Source: Gordius sp. MW1 (taxonomy: Eukaryota; Nematomorpha; Gordioida; Gordea; Gordiidae). Taken from it: a stretch of 64,000 nt of DNA. A program made the translations under genes and the position numbers. Below are positions 46,526 to 59,000 of this stretch, in pieces. A model generated the notes under the pieces. The model had not been told where the DNA came from and did not search any database. It saw only the letters and a program-made list of their open reading frames with translations. The DNA lies in assembly GCA_964036665.1 (NCBI GenBank), contig OZ038530.1:10876501-10940500 (forward strand), given 5' to 3'. Each line of letters opens with the position of its first letter. The first letter of the stretch is position 1.

Positions 46526-49271
46526 CTAATAATTAAATTTAACGAAAAGTCTTGTGGAGCCACTGCCGTTGCACTTCAAGCCCCTTAGTGAAGGAGGATA
46601 CCAGAACAGGTAAGACAGGCAATAGTTTGTACCTATTCTTCGGGCCTGATGTGCTAAGAAATTCCACTTCCTTGCTAACATAATATTTTTAACTGGAAGG
46701 ATCTTACAACGCACCCACAGATATTCGTTTGTCATCGTTGCCGGATAAAAGATCCGACATACAATTCGTAGCATTTTGTTGATGCTAAATTGAAGTTTTC
46801 TTATGCCGGGGGCACGCAATGACTAAGATTCACACCCATAAAGAAGTGTCGGTAGAATCATAACTTTAAAGATCCTCAGGCGGGTGTTGAGAACCAGTTG
46901 GCGCGGGCGCTAGTTTGCCACACAAGAGTAAAATTTTACAAGGGTTCGCCGGAGCTTTAATTCCAAGTCTCCGTCAGCGTAAGTATCCTCTGCTAGTTCT
47001 ACTCCTAGATACCTTACTCTGTGGGATGCTTGTATTGGGTTGTTTTCAATTATTGACTCCTCCTCTAACTGATTATTTATTACAAGCATAGAGCACTAAC
47101 CAGCATTTATAAACAACCCTGCTTGTTTCGCCTGAGTAGCAAATCTATCAACCATCGATTGAGCCTGTGATACAGACGAAGCGATAAGGCATATATCATC
47201 CGCGAACAGTAGTGATGATATGTTGTACCGTTTACATTGATCGTAGCCAAGTATAGACCCCTTTACGATCAAGTCCATCGCTATTATAAAAAGAAGAGGG
47301 GACAGTGGACAGCCCTGCCTAACTCCCACTGTCACTGGGATCGGGTCTGATTTGTGTTGTAGATGCGTTACTATTACTTTCATGTCTTTGTAGATCAGGA
47401 AGATCATAAGGATCAATTTTTTGGGAATTCCCAATAGACATAGCAACTCCCATATGTAAAGATGGGAAAGGGAGTCAAACGCTTTCGAAATGTTTAGGAA
47501 AACTAAAACCAAAGGGTCCCCACTGGAACGCGACACATCTATCATATTTCTCAGTGTGATGATGTGTTCCGTTGTGGTCCGGCATTTCCTGAACTCTGCT
47601 TGATTATGTTTGAGGATGCCCTCAACCTCAATATATATTCTGTTGTAGATTATTTTTATAAATATTTTGGACTCAAGATTTATAATTGTGATTCCCCTGA
47701 AATTGTTAGGATCGGATGGGTCTCCTCTCTTAAAAAGCTTGATAAGGCGCCCTTGCGACCAGGATTCTGGTGCCTCTTCTTTCGCCCAGACTTTACAAAA
47801 GAGTAGATGTAGCATAGTACCAGAGAGTAAGGATCCGCTTTCAGTGCCTCTAAGGTGAGTCCAATCAGGTCAGCCGCTTTGTGGGTTTTATGTGATTTGA
47901 TTGCTCTGTCGATCTTAGATACCGATGGTGGGTCAGTTAATATTGGGAGTGCCGGAGGTCCTTTAAAATTTATTATAAAATCTCTGAAGATGTCCAATAC
48001 CGGCACTTTGAACTGGGGGGACAAAATAGATCTAAAGTAAAGCTCCCATGTTTTGGTTTGCACCAAGGAATCATTTGACTCACTAACTGTTTTTATGTTG
48101 TAATATGCCCTTTTAGAAAACGAGCTACGATTCAGGCTTTTTATTATGTTGAATAGTTGGTGAGTATTATTTAAGCGAGCCGCCGCCTCTGCCTCGCTAG
48201 TTCGCAAATTAATATAAGCTATTTTATCCTGTCTTATGCTTGACTTGATGCGCTTGCTGAGGGCCGACAGGCAAGAGGATTTGTAGGGAAAATTTTTAGC
48301 ATCGAAAAATAGTTGATTTCTCATCCTCAATAGCCCTAGCGTTTGTTGTGAGAACCAAGTTTTTGTCTTCATTCGATTCTGGCACTTGGGGGCATTAGTA
48401 AATATAGCTGATATTTTCAGACTCAACTCATTGATGGATAAAGCAGAAAAATTTGTATTTCTAAATTTGGAGCGTAGATATTCCCTGAATTCGGTTGTAC
48501 CTGATAAACCTTGTGATTGCGCAATGATGGTATTCGTAAAGTGGCTGATTTCACTACTAGCTCAGCTGCTAAGGCGCTGTGAATTATTGTGTCCTGTATA
48601 ACACGAATGTTTTTAACTATTTTATAATGCTGTGATCTGCACAGCAGGTGATTATTTGGCTCGTTAGGGAACAATTCCTTTTTCTAAATGTAGCCAGCTG
48701 ATCTGTGGGGAGCTCGGAAAAAGTAGAGGCTATACGCCACTTCAACCCTCTACATCATTTTTTCAGAAAAATCCCATTTCTATTGTTTGTGCCTAAAGAG
48801 TTAGGCCAAGCCAGGGTCATCACGATCAGTGTACTTAACAGATGAGTTGAAGTCGCCAATGATAACGGGCAATACTCTGCGATTTAGAGTTTTGATCTTT
48901 CCTGAAAGGAGAGTGAAGAAGTCTTTCAATATTTGAAGTTTATATGACGATGTGGGGACATAGACGTTTATCAATGAAAGAGTGCGTGACCCGAATGTGA
49001 CATTGAGAATGAGGATTCTGTCATTAACTCAATCGATACTCGAGATTGAGAGACGTTTGTTTATAAATTTGGACACTCCTGTGGTTGGTTCTCACTGATA
49101 CTCGCATGGTATATTGTGTAGTCTGAGTATGCACTATCGACTCTGGAGAGGGGGATTCGAGCTTGTAAACACAGAACATCCAGTTTAATTCCCTAGCGAA
49201 TGTTATCATACATTGTTGATTCCTTCCACCATTAAGGTATTAATGTTTAATGATGCGATCTTAATCCGCAT
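46526..49271 (-). mobile_element. LINE (non-LTR retrotransposon), near full-length ORF2, inactive
   Basis: The minus strand from 49271 reads MRIKIASLNINTLM, the start of an apurinic-type endonuclease. GDFNSS follows at about 48850. The reverse transcriptase follows: GRLIKLFKRGDPSDPNNFRG (47.75 kb), ISKAFDSLSH, VRQGCPLSPLLF and LLFADDICLIA (47.2 kb). A C-terminal segment at 46526-46819 contains YLWVRCKILPVKNIM and KWNFLAHQARR. The first catalytic Asp of the RT (normally FxDxSKAFD) is Asn here (FLNISKAFD), and stops and frame breaks occur in the endonuclease and before the C-terminal part. No RNase H or LTRs. Clade undecided (RTE/CR1/Jockey-like). Confidence 0.85.
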
Positions 49272-49532
49272 GATTGTTTATATTCAGTCCGGGATATTCT
49301 TATGAAAGCACTTCCACTGAAATTATTAGTTAAGATTTGGGGGAGGGGTTAGTGTTAGTTTAACTATGGATAATGAAAATTAGAGATCAAGTATCGAAGT
49401 CCACAAAATTGCTGTTATGTTATGCGTCTTAAATGTAAATCTGCTGTGAATACGAAGTTAAGACACGGCTATGTTATTACCCGTACGACGATTTTAGCCG
49501 CGCAGCAAAATCCGATATTAAGACAAGCCCTA

Positions 49533-50354
49533 AGTCGTATTTGGGGTTTAAATGCTAAGTGATGAGCTGGCTTAAATTATAATAGGTTTAATTTTACGTC
49601 AGGGTTCCTGCATGCAAGTAAATTTTTATGTTTAAACGCATTCGGCTTTACTATTTTTTATCGCGGTTTAAATTAACGAATTTTGAAAAAAGGGAACCAA
49701 CTTTGTGAACTTTACATTTTAAAGTTCTGCACAAATCAGTTTTCCCTAGTTTACACTGATTCGACTATTAACATATGAGCTGCGAAGAGTCCTGCACTTC
49801 AAATTTAAATTTGGGGCTGATTTTACGAGAAATTAGATTGGATTTGATTTGAATTTACAAATTAAGATATTTATAGTGAGTGAGGGTTATTAGTCAATGT
49901 TATCATATTATATAGGGTATATTTAAAGATCAGCTATAATTGCTCCATGTCGGCTCCTCGGGAAGTTTATTGGGATCTTCAAAGGATTATTGGTACACCA
50001 CGATTTTTTGCAAGTTTTCATTATAATTTAATTAAAGTCCTCTGCCTTATATACCCTAATTTCAAATGACACTAATTTATTAAACTACAAGAAACTAATA
50101 ACAACAACTTTCTCAGACAGGGCGTCGGTCCTTCTAACACCAATTTAAATTGGTTTTCTGTTCATGGCGTGTTATTGGAATTTAGGCAGTTGGGGTTGCA
50201 AAAACTTAGCTTTTCTTTAAATTATTTTAAGTGACCTTAGATTTTTCGGGTTTGTTAAACTCAGCATTAATTTAAATTGGGTAAAAATCCCAATCTTATA
50301 GGGCTAAGCGTCAAAAGGAAATTTCTTTAAACACATTTTTTACACTATATTGCT
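49533..50354. other. Spacer, no gene seen
   Basis: No coding pattern recognised. AT-rich with occasional palindromic words. Confidence 0.35.
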
Positions 50355-51800
50355 AGTGATGCGGAAAAACCGAGAAAATTCTCGGTCCGAGACTAGATGA
50401 GACGAGAATTTGAAAAACTGACCCGAGATCGAGACGAGATTTTTGATGTCGAGACGAGATGATACGAGATTTTTTCGGCGAGGTCTCGACTTTTTATTGA
50501 TCGTTAGATTTTAGTAAATTATTGTGTATTTTAACTTGCATGATTTACATTTAAGGTATTAAGTGTAAATCAATATGTATGGAATATATTTAATATTAAA
50601 AAATTCCTAAGTGTTGTAAGTATTATATATTTTAAACAAATTTAAATTTAGCAATCATTTGCCTAAGTATGGTTGACCCTTAGGATGTGTATAATTTTAT
50701 AATATATTTATCACATATTTGAATTCATAGCATTATTACAAAATTTTTAGAATGAGTTCTGATGGAATATAAATTTTACTAAAGCATATTTGAATTTCGC
50801 ATTCTCATCCTGCATGATGCGGTAATTATAAATTGGTGGTCAATCAGTATGAATAATTATACAAGTTAAAATAAGGCGGCTCGAGATTTTTGAGCACCCG
50901 CCTAACGATTTCAAAATGACACCGTAATAGATTAAATATTTAATCATGAGTTTTCTAGAAGTTTTTATGCTTCAACTAATAGTATTCCTCCCAAGTTTTT
51001 GAACCAGACATTATGTAATACATAGTTTTGCCATATGCATTACTTTTCACATTATAAGCTGGGTTGGCAGGTCATTCAAATTTACTATTATTGTTATAAT
51101 TGTGCAAAAAATAAATACCCGAACCTATACTGTATTCGATAAATAACTATTTAATGGCAAAGTTAGTTAAAATTGGAAGATAATTATTTGGAATATAAAT
51201 TTGATTATAATGACTTTTGTTATAAATTAAAATACGTGCACCTTAATCCTATAATAATGCTGCTTTTATTGTTGTTTTTATAACGTTTTAATATGTGAGT
51301 TATCAATTCTGTAAATAATAATATTATCCCACTCGCACTTTGTGGTTTATAACGCTATAGTAAACATGCATTAAACATAACTTATAATTTTCCAAGTCTA
51401 TTTATAGTTGACAGACACATTCAATTTCATACAAATGTTATAATTTCCTAGAACAATAAAAATTAAATTTTCTTTACTTCAAATTTATTTATAGTTTTTT
51501 TTAGTCTGCACTTTCCATAGAAAATATTATCTTTATGAATTAATTCATATCTTTATATTGCAGTGAGATGTCGTGTCCCGCTAAATCTTTACAAAGTTTG
51601 TGTATTAAAGTTTTTCAAAAAAACAAAAGTTTATCATTTGAAATTTTTAACACTTATTTTAAATTTTTTATAAAACATCAAAAAATTTTATTCCGTATAT
51701 TTTTTTAAAAAAGTCGAGACGAGACCGAGAATTTTGTGGACCGAGACGAGATCGAGATTTTCATAATCGCTCCCGAGACGAGACGAGAAACTTTGGAAGA
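50355..51800. mobile_element. Putative non-autonomous element with CGAGACGAGA sub-terminal repeats
   Basis: The first 150 bases and last 100 bases of this 1.45-kb stretch are dense in CGAGACGAGA and TCTCGGTC words, separated by a featureless AT-rich interior. Such G/C-balanced sub-terminal repeats occur in hAT-like elements. Exact ends and a target duplication were not found. Confidence 0.45.
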
Positions 51801-53064
51801 ATTTTTCATTTGCATTTATTATTTATATTGATGGTATAGATTAATTTTGATTAATTATTAACATTATGGCATTTATTGGTTAAAAATTGATTTCAAATAG
51901 TTGGATTTAAAAGGGGGCAGCCGCCTCCCTCCCCCCCCCCTTGGCTACGCTCATGCATATACATTTATAAATATTCAAAATTTTATACCTTATTAAAATT
52001 GTTTTTTGACTTAATTAGCTTGTTAAAATAAAAATATTAATTAACTTCTCAGCGCGCATACACGTCGAGTTGTGGCTTAACATGTGCAGTTTTTTTTGAT
52101 GATATAGCAATTAATAATGGGACAATTAAATGGGAAATTAAAATTTACTTAGAGTTGTATGATAAAGTTTTATGATATTTTTACGATAGAACGATGGTAA
52201 AAAATCGCTCACTACTCAGGGGAAGGAGCAAGGGAAATGTTTACCCATAATTTCTTTTTCTTGGAATTTTAAAAATACCATTTTTTAATGTAATGGAAAT
52301 ACCAAACAATTCACACCACATATTAATTGAGTTTACACCTTTAACCCACTAATATATTGAAAACGAAATTGGCAAGATATCAATATGGGGAATTTAATAC
52401 GATATCTAAAAAACGTCATAGTTATGTCTTGCCAATTTGGCACAAAACACACATTTCTTACTAATGTTTTTGATTCCTTTGAAACCCAACACACGCACCA
52501 ACAAATCGCCGATTCATCGGTAGATCTATTATTGCCAATAATCAATATTGCGAAATCAATAGTATGTAAATCAGGGATATTGGGAACGGGCAAAATCGCT
52601 TAACAATAAAATAACCCAATATTTTAACATGTTATTTGATTTATCGATTTTTTCCGATCAAACAATTTGGTATTATCGTGACTTCCCTCAAACACACGTG
52701 ATCGTTACGGAATATTACGATATTTACACTCTGGTTTATATATACAGTCGGTCGCGCGCGTGTATAAACAAACACTCCCCCTCCTTTCCATTAACTGAAT
52801 AGTTTGCTTATTTCGTTATTTGCATCGGTAATTTTCTTTTATTATATACCTGCTTCAATATCACCATCACTAACGAATAAATTCATTTTCGGAATATACT
52901 CGGGGCTTATAACATATTAGCCTAAAAAACTCCCTAAAAATTCAATTTCTTGGCTTCCCACGGGCTCACCGTTAAGCTGATTTATTTCAGCACGCTACCA
53001 ATCATCGATCGATCTAATTACAATCACTTACTACCGATATGGATCATATAATAATTTAAATTAA

Positions 53065-56000
53065 ATGGTTTCTGAATTAACAAAAAATACCTCGGATTGC
53101 CTGTCCAAGCAGGCGCTCAGCTTGATAGATAGCGAAAAAGGATGTGAAAAACAGGTTGAAAGAGCCGTGTGGGGTTCCAAACTGCAATACCTCTTAACTC
53201 TTATCAGTTACGCTATCGGGTTAGGCAATATATGGAGATTCCCTTACCTTTGTCAACAAAACGGTGGCGGTAAATCTATGATATATTCTATTTATAATAA
53301 ATATTTTTCGTGGTATTTGTTAGAATTAGCGAAATTGCCAGTCATTTTCCATAATTATTTCATGAATATCTTAATTTTTTAGTCTATCTATCATAATTTT
53401 TAATAATATTATTTTGATACAATGCTCAAAGTTCTCTCCAATAATTTTGGTGACTGATAATGCTAATAATTCCTTGATTTGGTTATATTTATTCTTTATT
53501 ATAGAAATATCAATTTTTCAAAATTAAGAAAATTTTCTGGTGATTGCAAAATATTTTTGGAATGTAAATATAATTAAGTTTGTCATTTAGCTAGCAACTG
53601 TTGATTGTCCCGAATATATTTAAATTAAATTGTTTGTATTGCATCAGGGGGACGTGGACCTAATTAGGTTGTGCAACGAATGGCTAATACATTATTGCTT
53701 TATTTTACCCATAAATAAACCAAATCTAAGTTGTTGACTCCGTCAAAGACTCATACCCAATCGGATTAAAGATTTTTAATTTGACGGTTCTATCGATAAT
53801 TTATTTCTACTCAATTTTGGCTACATACTATCCTTATGTTCTTTTTAACTAGGCGCTTTCTTGATTCCCTACGTGCTCATGCTGATCCTGGAGGGTGTGC
53901 CGCTGTTCTACCTGGAATTAGGGATCGGACAAAAAATTCGTAAAGGCAGTATAGGGGTATGGAATGAGATCAGTCCATTCCTAGGCGGTCTGGGAATTTC
54001 GTCGGCCATAGTTTCATTCATCATAGGCATCTACTACAACGTCATAATAGCCTGGTGCCTGTATTACATATTTATGTCTTTTCGGAGGACCTTACCCTGG
54101 GCCCATTGTCCCATGGTAGAAGCTTATGTACCAAATTCTAGCATCTCCGCACATCCAGAATACGTGGTCTTAAAGCCTTTGCTCAACGATAATCTCATTA
54201 CTTCCCTGTATCCTAGCGCTCGCACATCCACCCCTACCCCCTTGACACCTAAGTTTTTGGTGTCTATGACCCCGTTAAAGCCCGGATTGCAAAGTCCGGT
54301 CAACTTGCCCTCATCGAATAATAGAGGTAAAATGGTTTTTTTAATGCACTTTTAATGGCATTTGGAATACTTGGATCATTTAGAGAATATCGTGTATTTT
54401 AGGCTATAGTTTTATATTTTTTGCACATTTCTGGACACCATTGTTGACAAATTAAAGAATATTTTTATGAATGAATCCTGGTTAGATCTTTGAAACAATA
54501 TAAAACAAAAACGATTGTAACGGGAATCTTTTGAAAAATGTGTTTCTTTAATTTAAATCCTTCCACTTTTTACATGTTTTACAGACATCATTCATAACAA
54601 CGATAGTATTGGCGTTCAAAATGGAACACATAATTACAGCATGGATGTTCGATTAAACGAGATTAACAAAGCGGCTAACGCTGAACGCCACAATATTGAC
54701 CTTGCACATGGCTCTCAGCTTTCGTCGAATAACGCTAACGCTTTTAATCAAAAACTCTCAGCGTCGCCTATCGGCGTTAAAGATCTGAGTAAAAGAGCTA
54801 CATCCGAGCGCAATTCAGCGCTCGCAGCTTTAAACAGCGCTGCTTTAATACAGCCGCCGGCTTTTAATAAATCCGTCACCAGCGTCAAACTAGTCCGAGT
54901 TCTCAAGCCCGTTACCGAATGTCAACTCAGTTCTTCGACCCAATATTTTTGGTACAGAACTACACTTAATATTTCTTCGGGTATAGATGAAGTTACGAGT
55001 TTCAATTGGAAAATGCTTCTCCTCTTAGCTTTGGCTTGGTTCATGGTCTTCCTCTGCATCATGAAAGGCATCAAATCTAGCGGCAAAGTAGGCATTCTTC
55101 ATTTTATTTTTATACAGATAGTAGTCTCATGGGCCTAGCCAACATTATAATTAGGGGGGGGCAAAATGATTTAAGGAGGGGCAAAATGATCATTTTTTGA
55201 AATTTTAGCCATAATTTTTTAATAAACAAGTTTTTGGATTAAGGGGGGGGGGGGGGGGGTTTCTTGGCTACGCCCTTGGATAGTCTTATACTATTATTCT
55301 TGTAAGCAGGATCTAAATTTTGAATTTTATAAAATGGTTTTAATTAAGGAACTAATGCGATATGTTGATATTACCCGGGAGCCAAGCCGAGGCGATATCA
55401 AATCATATTGTGGATAATATTTTACTAAATTAAATCATACTTTTATGAAATGCGTTATATTTTTATTCATGAAATTTAGTATGGTTACCGCATTTTATAG
55501 CTAACTCATGAATGTTGCATAATTTAAAGCCATGATTTTTGGTTTTGTTTGCGCTCTCCGACTTTTCTTATAAAATTATGGGCGTAGCCAGCATTGGAAT
55601 TAGAGGGGAACAATAATGATTTAGGGAGGGCAAAAAGAACTTTTTTAGAAATTTTAGCCATAAAATAAATATATTTCAACAAATTTTTGGATTTTGAAGC
55701 GGGCAGCTGCCCCTCCCTGCCCCCCCCCCCCTTGGCTACGCCCATGATTTATTAAAGTAAAATTGAGTATTACGCCGCTATCGTACTTATTAAATTTTGT
55801 ATCGCATTCGCATTACATAAGTTTTTAAAAAAATTTCCAGGGGGGTTTCAACTCCAAAACCCTCCCCTTGCGTACGCCACTGTATAAAATTGTCATGGTT
55901 TTTAATGCCTCTCAATTTCGTTTATATTTTCTACTTGTGGTTAACTCTAAATTCCAGATGGCGTTAATAATATAATATAAATGCATTTGGTGCTTTGTAC

Positions 56001-59000
56001 ACTATTTGGGTATTAATTTTACTTGGGTACAAGCCATCGCTAAGGTTTTTAGAACATTTATTTTATACAATAACGATAAATCTCGTGCTTAAATTTGTTG
56101 GATTTATTATTAACAGTCTTTTATAATTTACTCTATTTAAATATTATATTTTATAAATTTATCTTATTTGGCAATTTGTGTATATAAATATTATAAGATT
56201 ACTAAGCATCATTGATGGCAAAGTTAAAAAAATTTATATTTAAGTAATTTGTTTATCAATATAATAAATTTACCAGGCATCCTACTTTACCGCCACGTTT
56301 CCTTACGCGGTACTTATCATCATATTTGGCCGAGCTATTACTCTCAAGGGCGCTAACCTGGGCCTTATACATCTCTTCAAACCAAAGGTATGTATAAGTT
56401 ATATGCACGCTTTTACCATTTAAAGTGCAAAAACATTATTTCACACGCTCCTTTGCCATAAAATAATTAAATTTATTAAAGGAGAATGATTATTAATTTA
56501 TTTAGAAATAACATACCAATTGATTTATTTTCGGAAATATTAGAGGGCGTTAAAAAAAAATTCAAATTTATATAGTATTTCTTAAATATTGTTTACGAGG
56601 GTAAAATTTTCTAAAATATATCAAAATTGTTAGTTTTACATGAATTTGTTAAAGTATAAACAACTTTATTATGCATGTCTCTACTACATAGTGTCGTGAA
56701 GGGTGGATTGTATAATGTTAAACATTTTGTAAAATGTAATAATATAAATAAAATTATAGAAGTTTATTATGGAGTTTATGATAAAAATAATATTATAGAA
56801 TAGATGATATTGTTAGTATTTTCTAACCAATTCTTTAGAAGTTAACTATATTTTAAGCCTTCTTTACAGTCTGTTTTATTTACGGAAAAAACTTATTTTT
56901 ACTACTCTAATTCACAGAACTACTTAAAAATAAAGTGATAGAGCTATTTTAAATTGAATTAAATCTCGCTAAATGTTTTATTTTAGCCGCCTTTTTTGAA
57001 AATATAAACAAGAGTGATTAGATCAATAATTTTAAAGTCAAATTTAAATCTTTTTAATTTTAGGTCAATAAATTATTGGATCCTGCCATTTGGCTGGACG
57101 CAGCTACTCAAGTATTTTACTCTCTGGGCTTGGGTTTTGGATCAATTATCGCCTTTTCCAGCTATAATTCGCCGAAAAATGATTGCCGTAAAGATGCTAT
57201 CCTCGTTTCTATTATCAGTTTTTTCACGTCAATCTTCGCCAGCATAGTCATCTTTTCTGTCCTCGGCTTCAAAGCTCTAACCAACTACGAGCAATGCTTG
57301 GAGAAGTAATGAGAATGACAATATTTGAGTTAATTTTTTTTTGTTTTATGATTTTTTTTGTATACGAAATGAATCAAGCAGATTTAGACATTATTTTATG
57401 TGCTCAAACTGAAATTTCTGGCTTAAATTGACAAACAGTATTGTGTTAGCTTAAAGTTCTGAACCTTTAACAATAAAAACAAACTAATTAAATTAAATCG
57501 GTAAAAAATGTTTTTTCGCATATAGCTATTTTGTAAGGTAGTTTTTTGTTGAGCCATCTAAACACTTTTTGATAATGCCGCCTTTGGCTGAAATTATTAT
57601 TTGATCGCATCGCAGTCTTTTAGCTCAATTTTATTATACAAATCCACCTGGCTTAATGTTGATACTTGATACTGATAGTATAAAAATGTAAATTTAACGC
57701 ACATTTTATTCGCTGTTAACTGGCGGCATAAGGAATTTAGTGATTTTAGTTTTCCACATATTTTCTATATTAATTCGGCGTGACTGAAAAGTTTTGTCTT
57801 ACATTTAAACAGTATTGTAATTCTAGTATTATTGTTTATTTTATGGGGGATTAGTAATCAAGAATCCATATTCGATTACTACGAAGGATCCTACAATATA
57901 TCCTACATCAGGGCAAATTATGGATCATTTCTGCAACAATTTTCGGGCGGTAATATGAGCACATCCCTAAATCTTCTAAATTGTAGCATCGCAGACAATC
58001 TCGAACAAGTTAATCTCATTATCTTACACTTTTCAATTTAATTGTAACCATTTTTTCTCTTTTAACATCCTATTGCTCATGTGCTTAGCCATGATTAAAA
58101 TTAGGCGGGGGGGGGAAGCAGTAGCCCTTGATGTTTTTGAAATTTAAACTCAAATATTAGTAATTAAATAAGGTGTTAGATGGGGGTGCATCTGCCCCTT
58201 ATTGGTTACCTCTGATTACCCCTATGATGTTTCATGCATCTTAATGAAGGATGCCTACGTTTTTTACATTTCAAATCACATTATAGGTTAGAAAAATATA
58301 TTATATTCCAATTTGCCCCCACCCAATTTAATCCTAGTGAATTTAAGTTTTTTTTAATTAATTGCCAAATACGATATAAATTGATTTTGGGTTTTAAAAT
58401 AAATCATTAAATGCACCTTTAAAAGGGATTACAATTTAACGAATCAGATTAAATGTACAATCTTTATAGTTTTTAGTTTACAAAAATGGGATTTTATAAA
58501 TGTTATAAATCTGTTTTTTTCCATTTCTAAAGCTATTAAATATTTTTATTAGTGTATCGAATGAAGTGAAAACTCTAATTATATTAATGAATGCTTCGAT
58601 GCAAAAAACATTGCGAAATTGTGTGTTGTTTATACTTTTTGTTAAATGAAATAAATCGAATTTAATTTAATACCCGTTATTTAGGCTGCCGAAGGGACTG
58701 GTTTAGCTTTCATAGTATTTGCCCAAGCCTTGGTTGAATTTCCCGGGTCGCCGTTTTGGTCAATAATATTTTTCATGATGTTAATAACGTTGGGCATGGG
58801 TACAATGTTCGGCATTATGGAAAGTATTATAACCTCGATTCACGACCTACATATATTCCCATGGTTGCGCAAAGAACTTTTATCCGGTATTTATTTTTAA
58901 AAAAGTCAATAAAACATTTACTAGCAACAATTTATTGATTTACTAATTCTTAAGTTCTTGTTAACATTCAACATTCTGACAAATGTGATCTTTAATATTT

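Noticed and set aside
49024-49209. 61-codon minus-strand frame near the LINE start
   Set aside because: Out of frame with the endonuclease reading. A shadow of the decayed LINE.
52333-52603. Open frames on both strands upstream of copy B
   Set aside because: The homologous stretch near 32350-32600 in unit A has frame-breaking indels, so it is conserved non-coding sequence rather than a gene.
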